Notes under the pieces: model-generated
Database searches by the model: none
What the model saw: the letters and a program-made list of their open reading frames with translations, nothing else
Told to the model about the DNA's origin: nothing
Translations under genes and position numbers: made by a program
Assembly (NCBI GenBank): GCA_903825765.1
Contig: CAIKBU010000047.1
Location: 1-41,102, forward strand
From: an uncultured Actinomycetes bacterium
GTDB lineage: Bacteria; Actinomycetota; Acidimicrobiia; Acidimicrobiales; RAAP-2
Direction: 5' to 3'
DNA length: 41,102 nt
In this document: piece after piece, positions 1 through 9,031 of the stretch
How the letters are laid out: every line of letters starts with the position of its first letter
How positions within the stretch are numbered: the stretch's first letter is position 1

Positions 1-869
1 AGGTCGGGCTTGTCCGTGCCGTAGAGGTCGAGCGCGTCGGCCCACGTCATACGTCCGATGGTGCCGGGTCGGATCCCCGTCGCCATTTCGGCCGCGTCCA
101 GCACCGCTTCCGAGACGAAGGTGAAGATGTCCTCTTGCGTAACGAAACTGGCCTCAATGTCCATCTGGGTGAATTCAAACTGACGGTCCGCGCGGAGGTC
201 TTCGTCGCGGAGGCATCGAGCAATTTGGTAATAGCGGTCGAAGCCACCCACCATGAGGAGCTGCTTGGCGATTTGGGGGCTCTGTGGCAACACGTAAAAG
301 TCACCGGGGTGCAACCGCGATGGTACGACGAACTCACGGGCGCCTTCAGGGGTAGGGGCCCACAACAGCGGCGTTTCGACCTCACAGAAACCCTGGCGTT
401 CCATGGACCGTCGCAGCGTCGCATTGATGGCGGCGCGCAGCCGAAGATTCTTCTGCATGTTCTCGCGACGTAAGTCGATGTAGCGGTAGCGCAGCCGTAC
501 GAGCTCATCAACGTCGGCCCGTTCGTCAATCTGGAAGGGTGGTGGCTCAGCGGCGCTCAACAACTCCACAACGCAGTCAGTGAGTTCCACCGCACCAGTG
601 GCCAACTTGTCGTTGGTCGTGCCCTCGGGACGATGGCGGACGGTGCCGGTGACACGCACGACGTACTCACTTCGGACATCCACGGAGCCGTCGACCACGC
701 ATTGCACCACACCGGAACGGTCACGGACATCGACGAAGGCGAGGTGCTCACCGTGCTCTCGACGCTTGGCCACCCAGCCACAGATGGTGCGCCGTTCGCC
801 AATCATCGATTCGTTGAGTGACCCACACAAGAGGTCACGCAGGCTCGTTGCTTCAATGTTCTCAGTCAT
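1..869 (-). CDS. aspS: Aspartyl-tRNA synthetase, N-terminal part (gene continues past window start)
   Basis: Charges tRNA-Asp (or Asp/Asn in organisms with the amidotransferase route) in the cytoplasm. No track ORF gives the right frame, because the gene runs off the window. Reading from the ATG at 867-869 gives MTENIEATSLRDLL, then an OB-fold anticodon-binding domain (GWVAKRREHGEHLAFVDVRDRSG, about residues 30-55). The class II catalytic start follows: LRYRYIDLRR, then VLPQSPQIAKQLLM and the motif 2 stretch CLRDEDLRADRQFEFTQMD. About 289 codons are present of the 580-600 usual for bacterial AspS. It starts 3 nt after the hisS stop, so it is the last visible gene of the minus-strand run and probably has no promoter of its own. 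The two minus ORFs in the track here (47-529, 557-802) are other frames and not genes. Confidence 0.95.
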   Translation of the reverse strand, partial: MTENIEATSLRDLLCGSLNESMIGERRTICGWVAKRREHGEHLAFVDVRDRSGVVQCVVDGSVDVRSEYVVRVTGTVRHRPEGTTNDKLATGAVELTDCVVELLSAAEPPPFQIDERADVDELVRLRYRYIDLRRENMQKNLRLRAAINATLRRSMERQGFCEVETPLLWAPTPEGAREFVVPSRLHPGDFYVLPQSPQIAKQLLMVGGFDRYYQIARCLRDEDLRADRQFEFTQMDIEASFVTQEDIFTFVSEAVLDAAEMATGIRPGTIGRMTWADALDLYGTDKPD

Positions 870-872
870 GGG

Positions 873-2153
873 TCACTTACCTAGTAGTTCTTGTAGCGCG
901 GCGACGATGTCGTTCGAAGCAACACGTCGTTGCGCCTGTTCGAAATCGCCACTGCGCAGGTCTCTTAGTGTAATCTCCCCCGCCGCCTGCTCCTGGGGTC
1001 CAATGAGCAGCGCCACGCGGGCACCGGAACGATCTGCCACCTTCATCTGCGACTTCATCGAACGACCGTCGAAGGCGCGAAGCGTCGCGTACCCCGCCGA
1101 ACGCAAGTGATCGACCAGCGGGGTGGCGACGTCATCGCCAGTGGTGTCGACGACGAAAATATCTGGCACGCGATTAATCAGCGGTGCATCAACTCCCTCC
1201 GCGCGACGCGCGAGGAGAAGGCGTTCGATACCGGAACCAAAACCGATGCCGCTGGTCGGTGCCCCACCCAACTGCTCTGCGAGCTTGTCGTATCGCCCAC
1301 CGCCACCAATCGCGTTCTGCGCTGAACCGAGTGCGTCGGCGACGAATTCAAAGGTTGTTCGCGTGTAGTAATCGAAACCCCGGACCAAGCGCGGCGTAAG
1401 GGTGTAGGCGATGCCAATGCTCTCTAAGCCGCTCGTGACCTTCGCGAAGTGGCCGCGACAGTCGTCGCAGAGAAAGTCTGGCAGCGTCGGCCCAGCGTCG
1501 GTGACCGCGATACAGGCGTCCTTCTTGCAGTCGAGTACGCGTAGCGGGTTATCGCTGAACGTCTTTTGGTGCTCCTCGCACAGGGAATCCTTGTGTTCAC
1601 TGAGTACGTCACGAAGGGCGCCCACGAACACGGACCGACAGGCGTCATGCCCCATGGAATTGATGAGAAGCCGGATATTCGTGAGACCGAGCGATTGATA
1701 GAACCGCCAGGCGAGCGAAATCACTTCAACATCCACTGCCGGATCGTCGGTACCAAGCACCTCCACACCGACCTGGTGGTGCTGGCGGTACCGACCGGCT
1801 TGCGGGCGTTCATAACGAAAGGCTGGCGTGACGTACCAGGCCTTGAAAGGGGTGGTGGGCTGGTGCTCGACGAAAGCACGGACAATCGATGCCGTTCCTT
1901 CGGGGCGCAGGGCGTACACACGACCGCCGCGGTCTTCGAAGACGTACATCTCCTTCTTCGCGACATCGGAGTGTTCACCGATGCCTCGATTGAACACCCC
2001 CACGTCCTCAAAAATCGGCGTGTGCACCATGGAGAAGCCGTAGCGGTAGGCCGCTTGGGCGAAATGGGCGATGAGCCCTTCCCACAGGGCCGCTTCGGGA
2101 CCGTAGACGTCGTGCGTACCGACGGGTGACTGGAATGGTGGCTGCGTACTCAT
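873..2153 (-). CDS. hisS: Histidyl-tRNA synthetase
   Basis: Class II synthetase that charges tRNA-His. The 426-residue length is normal. Motif 2 is visible as FRYERPQAGRYRQHHQ (about 112-127). The HisS-specific signature LVRGFDYYTRTTFEF lies near 257-271, and GGGRYDKLAEQLGG is typical of the histidine pocket. The C-terminal part (about 330-426) fits the anticodon-binding domain. The ATG start overlaps the rel stop as ATGA (2150-2153), which implies translational coupling; AAGG lies just upstream. The rel-hisS-aspS order matches other Actinobacteria. Confidence 0.97.
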   Translation of the reverse strand: MSTQPPFQSPVGTHDVYGPEAALWEGLIAHFAQAAYRYGFSMVHTPIFEDVGVFNRGIGEHSDVAKKEMYVFEDRGGRVYALRPEGTASIVRAFVEHQPTTPFKAWYVTPAFRYERPQAGRYRQHHQVGVEVLGTDDPAVDVEVISLAWRFYQSLGLTNIRLLINSMGHDACRSVFVGALRDVLSEHKDSLCEEHQKTFSDNPLRVLDCKKDACIAVTDAGPTLPDFLCDDCRGHFAKVTSGLESIGIAYTLTPRLVRGFDYYTRTTFEFVADALGSAQNAIGGGGRYDKLAEQLGGAPTSGIGFGSGIERLLLARRAEGVDAPLINRVPDIFVVDTTGDDVATPLVDHLRSAGYATLRAFDGRSMKSQMKVADRSGARVALLIGPQEQAAGEITLRDLRSGDFEQAQRRVASNDIVAALQELLGK

Positions 2154-4357
2154 GATCCCTTGTGTTGTCCTGGAAGTTGGCGGAAGGCGTCAAAGACGCC
2201 GTCAACGCCTTTGAGCGCCGACAATAGTGATGAGAGGTGACTCGGATCGGCTAACTCCATGTCGAACACCATACGGACGATGCGCGAGCCGGACGTCGCG
2301 GTCGACGAGGACACGATATTCAGGTGAAATTCGGCCACGACGCGAGACACGTCGAGAAGCAGTCGACTCCGGTCAAAGGCCATGACTTCGAGCGTCACTC
2401 GGTAGTGGCCGTGCGCCGATCCGTCCCATTCGACGTCGATAATGCGCTCGCCTAAACGCTTCGCCAACGCCACTGCATTCGAACAGTCGTCACGGTGCAC
2501 CGAGACGCCTCGTCCCTGGGTTACGAAACCCATAATGCCATCGCCTGGCACCGGCGAGCAACAACGAGCCAAGTGAATCATCACGTCGTCGAGTCCCTCG
2601 ACGTACACACCGGCACTTCGGCGTCCCGCACGCTGTTGGCTTGGTGCGCGAGAAACAGTGGTGGGGAGCGGTGCCACTTCACCGGCCGTCATTTCCCGCG
2701 TGAGGCGCTGGACGACCGCGGCGGCCGAAATCTGGTGGCCGCCAATGGAAATCAGCAGTGAATCAACCGTGTCGAGGCCCAGCGCCGCTACGACAGCTTC
2801 TAATGAAGCACCCGACAGTGACGAGGCGATCGGAAGTCCCTCTCGACGAAGGGCTTTGGTCAGTTCCTCTCGGCCGGTCTCGATGGCGTCTTCGCGCCGT
2901 TCACGCTGGAACCATTGACGAATGCGACCCTTGGCTCGCGACGACTGCACGAAATTCAGCCAGTCTCGCGAGGGTGCAGCGTCGTCTGATTTCGAGGTGA
3001 CAATTTCGACGACGTCCGCCGAGTGCAGGCGCGTGTCCAGTGGGGCCAGTCGTCCGTTCACCTTGGCCCCGACGCAACGGTGACCTATTTCGGTGTGGAC
3101 GGCGTAGGCGAAGTCGACGGCCGTCGCACCCTCGACGAGTGGGATAACGCGGCCCTTGGGTGTAAAGACGTAGACCTCGTCTTGCCCCAAGTCCAGTTTG
3201 AGGGCCTCGAGGAAAGCAATCGGGTCCGGATCTTCTTCTTGCGCGTCGACCATTCGCTGCATCCAGGCAATCTCTTGCGGCGAGGAGCCTTCTTTGTAGC
3301 TCCAGTGGGCCGCCACACCAAACTCGGCTCGACGGTGCATCTCTTGTGTGCGAACCTGCACTTCAATCGACTTTCCGCGTGGCCCAATCACTGTCGTGTG
3401 CAGCGATTGGTACAGGTTGAACTTCGGCGAATTGATGTAGTCCTTAAAGCGTCCCGACACCGGCGACCACAGTGCGTGTACCGCCCCGAGGGCCGACCAA
3501 CATTCGCGCTCATCATCAACAATGATGCGCAGTCCGACGAGGTCGAAAATCTCGTCAAACTCCTTACCGCCGACCACCATCTTTTCGTAGATTGACCAGA
3601 AGTGCTTCGGGCGACCGGTAATCGTTCCGATCACGCCCATATCGTCGAGTTTGGCCGCCAGTGCAGCGTGCACCTCTTCGAGGTAGCTCTCACGCTCCGG
3701 CTGGCGTGAGGCCACCATTTGCTCAATCTCCGCGTAGCGCTTGGGGTGCAACGTGGCAAAGGAGAGGTCTTCCAGTTGCCATTTGAGCTTTTGCACCCCC
3801 ATGCGGTGTGCGAGCGGAGCGTAGATATCGAGCGATTCCTGAGCAATCGCCCGTTGGCGGTCCATCGGCATGGCCGAAATGGTGCGCATGTTGTGCGTTC
3901 GGTCGGCCAGTTTGATCATCAAGACGCGCCAGTCGTGGGCCATAGCGATCAACATCTTGCGAATGGTGGCAGCCTGCTGCGCCTCTTTCGAGTCGAACTC
4001 CAGCCGGTCGAGTTTGGTCACCCCTTCGACGATTGCAGCGACTCCTTCACCAAATTCATTGGCTAGCCACTCTGTCGTCACACCCGTGTCTTCCACGGCG
4101 TCGTGGAGTAACGCGGCCGCGATTGTGTACTCATCAAGACCGAGATCGGCCGTGATGTCGGCCACCGCAATTGGGTGGGTGACGTAGGGCTCACCGGAAC
4201 GGCGCAACTGACCATCGTGGGCGTTTATCGCGACCGTACCGGCTAATCGAATGAGGGTGTCTGACCCATCGACGTGGTGCGTCAGGTACCGCGCCACTAA
4301 TCGATCAATCGACCCATCCAGGGCCGGATCGTGACCCAGAGGTGTCAGACTGACCAT
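2150..4357 (-). CDS. rel: Bifunctional (p)ppGpp synthetase/hydrolase Rel (RSH)
   Basis: Makes and degrades the stringent-response alarmone (p)ppGpp. The 735 residues hold a full long RSH. The HD hydrolase domain has LLHDAVEDTG at about 83-92 and KLADRTHNMRT near 149-159. The synthetase domain (about 240-365) has GRPKHFWSIYEKM and SGRFKDYINSPK. The RFKD motif (about 303-306) is the RxKD form of bifunctional Rel/SpoT enzymes, not the ExDD form of monofunctional RelA. A TGS domain follows (VYVFTPKGRVIPL, about 410), and an ACT domain closes the C-terminus. The ATG at 4357 lies 16 nt after the secF stop and is preceded by TAGGCT at exactly six bases, so rel probably has its own leaderless promoter besides read-through from secDF. 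Confidence 0.97.
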   Translation of the reverse strand: MVSLTPLGHDPALDGSIDRLVARYLTHHVDGSDTLIRLAGTVAINAHDGQLRRSGEPYVTHPIAVADITADLGLDEYTIAAALLHDAVEDTGVTTEWLANEFGEGVAAIVEGVTKLDRLEFDSKEAQQAATIRKMLIAMAHDWRVLMIKLADRTHNMRTISAMPMDRQRAIAQESLDIYAPLAHRMGVQKLKWQLEDLSFATLHPKRYAEIEQMVASRQPERESYLEEVHAALAAKLDDMGVIGTITGRPKHFWSIYEKMVVGGKEFDEIFDLVGLRIIVDDERECWSALGAVHALWSPVSGRFKDYINSPKFNLYQSLHTTVIGPRGKSIEVQVRTQEMHRRAEFGVAAHWSYKEGSSPQEIAWMQRMVDAQEEDPDPIAFLEALKLDLGQDEVYVFTPKGRVIPLVEGATAVDFAYAVHTEIGHRCVGAKVNGRLAPLDTRLHSADVVEIVTSKSDDAAPSRDWLNFVQSSRAKGRIRQWFQRERREDAIETGREELTKALRREGLPIASSLSGASLEAVVAALGLDTVDSLLISIGGHQISAAAVVQRLTREMTAGEVAPLPTTVSRAPSQQRAGRRSAGVYVEGLDDVMIHLARCCSPVPGDGIMGFVTQGRGVSVHRDDCSNAVALAKRLGERIIDVEWDGSAHGHYRVTLEVMAFDRSRLLLDVSRVVAEFHLNIVSSSTATSGSRIVRMVFDMELADPSHLSSLLSALKGVDGVFDAFRQLPGQHKGS

Positions 4358-4363
4358 TACGCC

Positions 4364-4369
4364 AGCCTA
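4364..4369 (-). promoter_or_regulatory. Predicted -10 element (TAGGCT) for leaderless rel
   Basis: TAGGCT on the minus strand ends six bases before the rel ATG, so the first transcribed base would be the A of ATG. It fits actinobacterial TANNNT and lies in the secF-rel gap. No -35 element is evident. Confidence 0.55.
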
Positions 4370-4373
4370 CGCA

Positions 4374-5510
4374 CTATCGACGCTTTTGCTTGCGAGGGCG
4401 TGGGGCAATCACCGAGCCGTCGGGTCGCACGGCACCAGTGGCGGACACCACTCCGGCAATGCGCTGACTGCTTTCTGATGCCATCACTGCCGCGCTCGCG
4501 GCGTTGAAGACGCGGTGCTCCCCGCGCGCCGAAACGCGCTGCGCCAGCTCCTGGAAGCGTGGTTCGCGCTCCTTCAAGATTGCGAGCAACGGGCTCGCAA
4601 TGAACAAGGACGAGTAGGCACCCGAGACCAGACCGACGAAGAGAGCCACACCGTAGTTCTGCAACGTGGTGGCACCCAGCAAGTCAGCACCGACCAACAG
4701 CACCGACAGCACCGGCAAAATAGCCACGAGCGATGTATTGATCGACCTCGCCAACGTCTGGTTCATCGAGAGATTCACCATGTCGCCGTAGGTCATCGAC
4801 CCCGACTTGAGAACGCCACTGGTGTTATCACGAACACGGTCGAATACGACCACGGTGTCGTAGAGGGAGTAACCAAGGATTGTCAAGATGGCGATGACCG
4901 TGTCAGGCGTGATCTGAAAGCCGAACAGCGAGTACACACCTACGGTGACGAGCAAGTCGTGGACCATAGCGATGAAGGCCGCGAGCGCCATTTTTGGCTC
5001 AAATCGGAAGGCGATGTACGCCACCACCGCGACGAAGAACGCGAGCAAGGCTTCGATGGCCTTATTGGTCACCTGAGATCCCCACGTCGGTCCAACACTG
5101 GCGGTCGAGACTTGGTTGAAACTCACCCCCGCTTCCTTCGCCATAGCCAGTGCCACTTTGCTGGCCTCGGCGGCCTGCTGGTCAATGGGCAGGTCATTGA
5201 TGTTGGCCGATACCTGGTAGGTCGACTGACCAAGTTTTTGCACGACCGGCTGATTCAGACCAGCATTCTCCACGACAGTCGTCATAGCGGCCACGGACGA
5301 GTGCGGAGCAAGAACTTCCCACGAACTACCGCCCTTGAAGTCAATGCCGAGGTTGAAGCCGCGGAATCCAAGCGAGACGAGACCAATCACGATGATGGCG
5401 AGTGACACGGAGAACCACATCTTGCGGCGACCAACGAAGTTGATCGTGGTCAATCCTTGGTAGAGACGACCGAATGCCCCCGGTGTCTTGACGGTGGTGA
5501 CGTTAGTCAT
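4374..5510 (-). CDS. secF: Protein translocase subunit SecF
   Basis: Membrane partner of SecD that helps drive export through SecYEG using the proton gradient. The 378 residues show the N-terminal membrane segment (MWFSVSLAIIVIGLVSLGF, about 31-49) and the conserved GIDFKGG motif just after it. An extracytoplasmic domain follows, then five C-terminal membrane segments, with the family signature ALLAFFVAVVAYIAFRFEPK near 150-170 and SLYDTVVVFDRVRDN near 215. The C-terminus is a basic tail ending PRPRKQKRR. A GGAGGT ribosome site lies four bases before the ATG. The start overlaps the secD end by 8 nt, so the two are coupled. Confidence 0.97.
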   Translation of the reverse strand: MTNVTTVKTPGAFGRLYQGLTTINFVGRRKMWFSVSLAIIVIGLVSLGFRGFNLGIDFKGGSSWEVLAPHSSVAAMTTVVENAGLNQPVVQKLGQSTYQVSANINDLPIDQQAAEASKVALAMAKEAGVSFNQVSTASVGPTWGSQVTNKAIEALLAFFVAVVAYIAFRFEPKMALAAFIAMVHDLLVTVGVYSLFGFQITPDTVIAILTILGYSLYDTVVVFDRVRDNTSGVLKSGSMTYGDMVNLSMNQTLARSINTSLVAILPVLSVLLVGADLLGATTLQNYGVALFVGLVSGAYSSLFIASPLLAILKEREPRFQELAQRVSARGEHRVFNAASAAVMASESSQRIAGVVSATGAVRPDGSVIAPRPRKQKRR

Positions 5511-7017
5511 GGCTACCTCCGGTGTTCATGCCAGCTGCCATCGACAGCGCTGATCCACTCTGCGAACTACGACGTCCGAGTAAGACGACCAGTGGACGGG
5601 TGAAGTACCACGTAAAGAAGATGTCCATCAGGGTCGAGAGGCCCAGGAAGAACGCGAAACCGCGAACGTCACCGACGGCAATCAAGTACAGCAACACTGC
5701 GGCGAGCAAACTGACAGTGTCAGCGGCCAGCACCGTTCGCCAGGCGGAATGGAAACCTCGGTCCACCGAGGTTCTGATTGACCGCCCCGCTCGGGCTTCG
5801 TCCTTTAATCGTTCGAAATACACGATGTAGGAGTCGACGGTGATACCAATCGACACGATCAGACCGGTAACGCCAGCGAGGGAGAAACTCGGGGCGATTG
5901 CCGTGTGACCCAGCGCTGAAATAACGGCCCACAAGAATGCTGCCGTCGCACCCAGACCAAGGAGGATGACGAGGCCGAGGAGACGGTAGTACACGATGGT
6001 GTAGAGCAAAACGAGCAACAAACCAACCAAACCAGCACCGAGGCCCGCAACGAGCGCACTGTGACCCAAGGTCGGCGACACCGTCTGGGTGGTCAATGGA
6101 ATAAGGCGCACAGGAAGGGCACCGAACTCCATAGCGATGGCGAGGCTCTTGGCGGTGGCCTGCGTGAACGAGCCAGAAATCTGACCCTGGCCGCCGTAGC
6201 TCGTCCAGGTGGTCGACGCGGGAAGAATGAGTGGCGCGGACTGGACCACACCGTCGAGTTCAATGGCGAGTTGCTGGTGGAAGTAGGTCTTGGTGACCTG
6301 GTCCCATTTGGGGCTGCCCGCACCGGTCAAGGTGTAGTTGACGACCCAGGCACCCGCCTGGTCCAACGACGCGTACGCCTTTCCAATGGAGGTTCCCGAA
6401 AGAACTGAGGGGCCCAGGAGGTACCGCGCTGATGTTCCGAGTCCCGGCAGCAACACGCTCTTCGCGGGGTCATCCTTCGACGGCAACGTCGAGGCAATGG
6501 CGCTGAACGTTGGGTCGGGCAGAATGCCTTGATTCATCGTGAAGCCCGAAGGATTGTTCGAATTCGGCAACACGGCGAGGTTGGCCTCTGTTTCGAGGTA
6601 CTTCGCACCACAGGTTGGCAGTGTTGCGACCGTCTTGAGTTTCTTGGCGGTCGCCGCGGTGCAAAGAACGGGACGGAAGAGCAACTGCGCGGTCTGACCA
6701 ACGGCGGCCAACACGGCGCGAGCATCCTTGACGCCAGGGGCCGAGACCACAACGTTCTTGCCCTGCAGCTGCACGGTGGCGCCCGAAACACCCAGTCCAT
6801 TGACGCGGGCGCTCAGAATGTTCACCACTTCTTGCATGTTGGCGAGGGTGGCTTTCGTCGCCGGCTTATACGTCGCCGACAAGCCACCTGCGAGGTCCAG
6901 TCCCAACTTGGGACTCCAGTTCAGTCCGATGGTGGCCCCCAGGGAACCAAAGGCAATCACGAGTGAAAGAATCAGGCTCGTGATCAACGAGCGCTTTGAG
7001 CCAACTGAGCCGGCCAT
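5503..7017 (-). CDS. secD: Protein translocase subunit SecD
   Basis: Larger SecDF subunit acting late in protein export at the plasma membrane. It has 504 residues: one N-terminal membrane helix, the GLDLAGGL motif (about 38-45), then a large extracytoplasmic region with P1-like repeats (VVNILSARVNGLGVSGATVQ). A cluster of helices follows near 315-480, including GVTGLIVSIGITVDSYIVYFER, a SecD core signature. The actinobacterial insertion between the P1 and TM regions (about 130-230) has low-complexity Ser/Thr/Pro content. The ATG overlaps the yajC TAA by one base (TAATG). Confidence 0.97.
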   Translation of the reverse strand: MAGSVGSKRSLITSLILSLVIAFGSLGATIGLNWSPKLGLDLAGGLSATYKPATKATLANMQEVVNILSARVNGLGVSGATVQLQGKNVVVSAPGVKDARAVLAAVGQTAQLLFRPVLCTAATAKKLKTVATLPTCGAKYLETEANLAVLPNSNNPSGFTMNQGILPDPTFSAIASTLPSKDDPAKSVLLPGLGTSARYLLGPSVLSGTSIGKAYASLDQAGAWVVNYTLTGAGSPKWDQVTKTYFHQQLAIELDGVVQSAPLILPASTTWTSYGGQGQISGSFTQATAKSLAIAMEFGALPVRLIPLTTQTVSPTLGHSALVAGLGAGLVGLLLVLLYTIVYYRLLGLVILLGLGATAAFLWAVISALGHTAIAPSFSLAGVTGLIVSIGITVDSYIVYFERLKDEARAGRSIRTSVDRGFHSAWRTVLAADTVSLLAAVLLYLIAVGDVRGFAFFLGLSTLMDIFFTWYFTRPLVVLLGRRSSQSGSALSMAAGMNTGGSHD

Positions 7018-7346
7018 TACTGCTGCTCGCCTTCGCTCACGGCCGTCACGGCGGGATCGATCCGGCGAGCAATAGCCTTCGGTACGAAGTCCAATTCGGC
7101 ACCGGAAGCGGTACGCAACGTCACTCGGTCGTCACTCTTGGCAACAACAGTCCCGATGAGACCACCAATAGTGTGCACCTCGTTGCCGACTTCAATCTGC
7201 GTTGCGCCCTGGCGTTGTGCCTTCTGGCGCTTGGAACGAGGGCGAATGTAGAACCAGTACATCGCGCCAAACACGATGAAGTAGAGCAAGATAAACACGG
7301 GGGGAACACCGTGTTTGGCAGTCGAGGCTGCGAGTAGAAACGACAT
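7017..7346 (-). CDS. yajC: Preprotein translocase accessory subunit YajC
   Basis: Small single-span membrane protein associated with SecDF. It has 109 residues: a short N-terminus, one helix (PPVFILLYFIVFGAMYWFYI, about 15-34), then the hallmark RPRSKRQKAQRQ, and a cytoplasmic part with GNEVHTIGGLIGTVV typical of the family. A clear GGAGGA site precedes the ATG by about nine bases. The 72-nt gap to ruvB holds no other gene. A TAGAGT hexamer upstream could be its -10, giving a leadered transcript, so yajC may head a yajC-secD-secF(-rel) unit. Confidence 0.95.
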   Translation of the reverse strand: MSFLLAASTAKHGVPPVFILLYFIVFGAMYWFYIRPRSKRQKAQRQGATQIEVGNEVHTIGGLIGTVVAKSDDRVTLRTASGAELDFVPKAIARRIDPAVTAVSEGEQQ

Positions 7347-7381
7347 GGGTTGATTCCTCCGTCAATGAACTCTAGAAACCC

Positions 7382-7421
7382 TAGCCGGTTTGGTGGCTCA
7401 AATTCTGCCTTTAAACGGCTA
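7382..7421. repeat. Inverted repeat at the ruvB 3' end / yajC upstream region
   Basis: TAGCCGGTTT (7382-7391) and AAACGGCTA (7413-7421) are complementary apart from one bulged G, with a 21-nt loop. The right arm includes the ruvB stop codon. On the minus strand it could fold at the end of the ruvCAB message, but no T-run follows, so it is at best a weak or Rho-assisted terminator. Confidence 0.35.
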
Positions 7422-8459
7422 TTGACCCGAGGAAGTGGGTTGCTCCAGCCCCAAGTGAGCGAATGTTTTTGCCGTTGCCACCCGACCTCGTGGCGTGCGC
7501 ACTATGAACCCTTCTCGCAAGAGGAAGGGTTCATACGCATCCTCAATGGTGGCTGGCTCCTCCCCCACGGCGTGCGACAACGTGGTGAGGCCAACTGGCA
7601 TGGCAGCAAATTGGCCAGCGAGCAGCATCAAGATGCGACGGTCGACCTTATCGAGCCCGCAACCATCGACCCCGAAAAGGTCGAGGGCCTCCGCGGCGAG
7701 TGTCGCATCGACGGATGAATGACCCCGTACGGAGGCAACGTCGCGGACTCGCCGTAACAGTCGGTTCGCAATTCGCGGCGTCCCCCTGGAGCGAGTCGCG
7801 ATAATGGCCGCGGCATCGGTCGTCATCGGCAGTGAGAGCAGCGACGCAGACCGCGCCACAATCGTCGTCAACTCATCAAAATCGTACAGATCGAGTTGAC
7901 CGATGAAGCCGAACCGATCGCGCAACGGCGCCGCTACCAGCCCCGTACGCGTTGTCGCACCGATCAAGGTGAAGGCGGGCAAATCAAGGCGAATTGAGCG
8001 TGCGGAGGGACCTCGACCAATCATGACGTCGAGACGACGGTCCTCCATGGCCGGATAGAGCACTTCCTCGACCGTTCTCGGCAGTCGATGGATTTCGTCG
8101 ATAAACAACACGTCAGACGGCTGGAGATCGGTCATCAGGGCGACTAAATCCCCCGGTCGGGCGAGAACTGGCCCAGACGTTGTGCGTAAATTTGCGCCCA
8201 TTTCCGTGGCCACGATTGCGGCGAGGGAGGTCTTTCCGAGCCCTGGCGGTCCGGCGAAGAGCAGGTGATCAGCGTGTTGGCCTCTCGAACGCGCCGCCCC
8301 GAGGACGATACGCAAGTGACCGACCAGGTCTCGTTGGCCGACGAATTCATCGAGCGAGGGTGGTCGCAGCGTTAGTTCGAACGTGTGGTCAGTCGGCGTG
8401 GCGAGCGGGAGCACCACACGGTCGTCCAAGCGCTCGAGGTCGATGTCGGTCCTGTTCAT
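7419..8459 (-). CDS. ruvB: Holliday junction branch migration ATPase RuvB
   Basis: Hexameric AAA+ motor that drives Holliday junction migration with RuvA. The length of 346 residues is standard. Seen: the N-terminal LRPPSLDEFVGQ, Walker A GPPGLGKTSLA (about 69-79), Walker B LFIDEIHRL, sensor I TLIGATTRTG and PLRDRFG with the arginine finger region. The C-terminal winged helix has TPRGRVAT. It overlaps ruvA by 4 nt (ATGA). It is the last gene of ruvCAB and should share the SOS control seen at ruvC. Confidence 0.97.
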   Translation of the reverse strand: MNRTDIDLERLDDRVVLPLATPTDHTFELTLRPPSLDEFVGQRDLVGHLRIVLGAARSRGQHADHLLFAGPPGLGKTSLAAIVATEMGANLRTTSGPVLARPGDLVALMTDLQPSDVLFIDEIHRLPRTVEEVLYPAMEDRRLDVMIGRGPSARSIRLDLPAFTLIGATTRTGLVAAPLRDRFGFIGQLDLYDFDELTTIVARSASLLSLPMTTDAAAIIATRSRGTPRIANRLLRRVRDVASVRGHSSVDATLAAEALDLFGVDGCGLDKVDRRILMLLAGQFAAMPVGLTTLSHAVGEEPATIEDAYEPFLLREGFIVRTPRGRVATAKTFAHLGLEQPTSSGQ

Positions 8460-9031
8460 GAACGCCTCAAGAGAGTCAGTGCAAGGCGCAGTGCCTCAGC
8501 ATCATCATCTGGCAACACCACGTCACGCAGTGCCTCGCGGACCTCACTACTGCTGTAGCCCCACGAACGAAGCGCGTCTTCGATATCACTCGACTCAGTC
8601 GGCTCAATCGCCCGTGGTGAAGGCGCGAGCGCAACGAGCTTCCCCTTCAATTCGAGCACGATACGACTCGCAGTCTTGGGTCCGACACCGGGAATTTTGG
8701 CCACCGCCTTGACGTCGCCCGCGTCGATAGCGGCCGCCAAGGCGTCGGCACCGATCGTTCGCACGGCCGCGAGGGCGGTTGCGGGGCCGACTCCGGGAGT
8801 GGCGAGCAATGTTTCAAAGAATCGACGATCCTCCATCGTGACGAACCCGTACAGCAAGAGAGCGTCAGGTCGGACGATGGTGTGAATAAACAGCTCTAGT
8901 TGTGTCCCGGTACCGAAGAACGCATCCGATGCGACGGTCACTTCGTAGCCGACGCCTTGCACGTCGAGAATGAGAGCCCCGCCATCGAACTGACGGTCGA
9001 CGACCACCGATCCACGCAGGTAACCAATCAC
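8456..9031 (-). CDS. ruvA: Holliday junction DNA-binding protein RuvA
   Basis: Tetrameric junction-binding partner of RuvB. It has 191 residues: an OB-fold N-terminus (MIGYLRGSVVV), two helix-hairpin-helix motifs (TPGVGPATALA near 78 and IPGVGPKTASRI near 113), and a C-terminal RuvB-binding domain (SDIEDALRSWGYSSSEV). It overlaps ruvC by 4 nt at its start and ruvB by 4 nt at its end, so the three are translated as a coupled operon. Confidence 0.97.
   Translation of the reverse strand: MIGYLRGSVVVDRQFDGGALILDVQGVGYEVTVASDAFFGTGTQLELFIHTIVRPDALLLYGFVTMEDRRFFETLLATPGVGPATALAAVRTIGADALAAAIDAGDVKAVAKIPGVGPKTASRIVLELKGKLVALAPSPRAIEPTESSDIEDALRSWGYSSSEVREALRDVVLPDDDAEALRLALTLLRRS

Noticed and set aside
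4515-5405. 296-aa plus ORF opposite secF
   Set aside because: Charged low-complexity shadow of secF with no motif or ribosome site.
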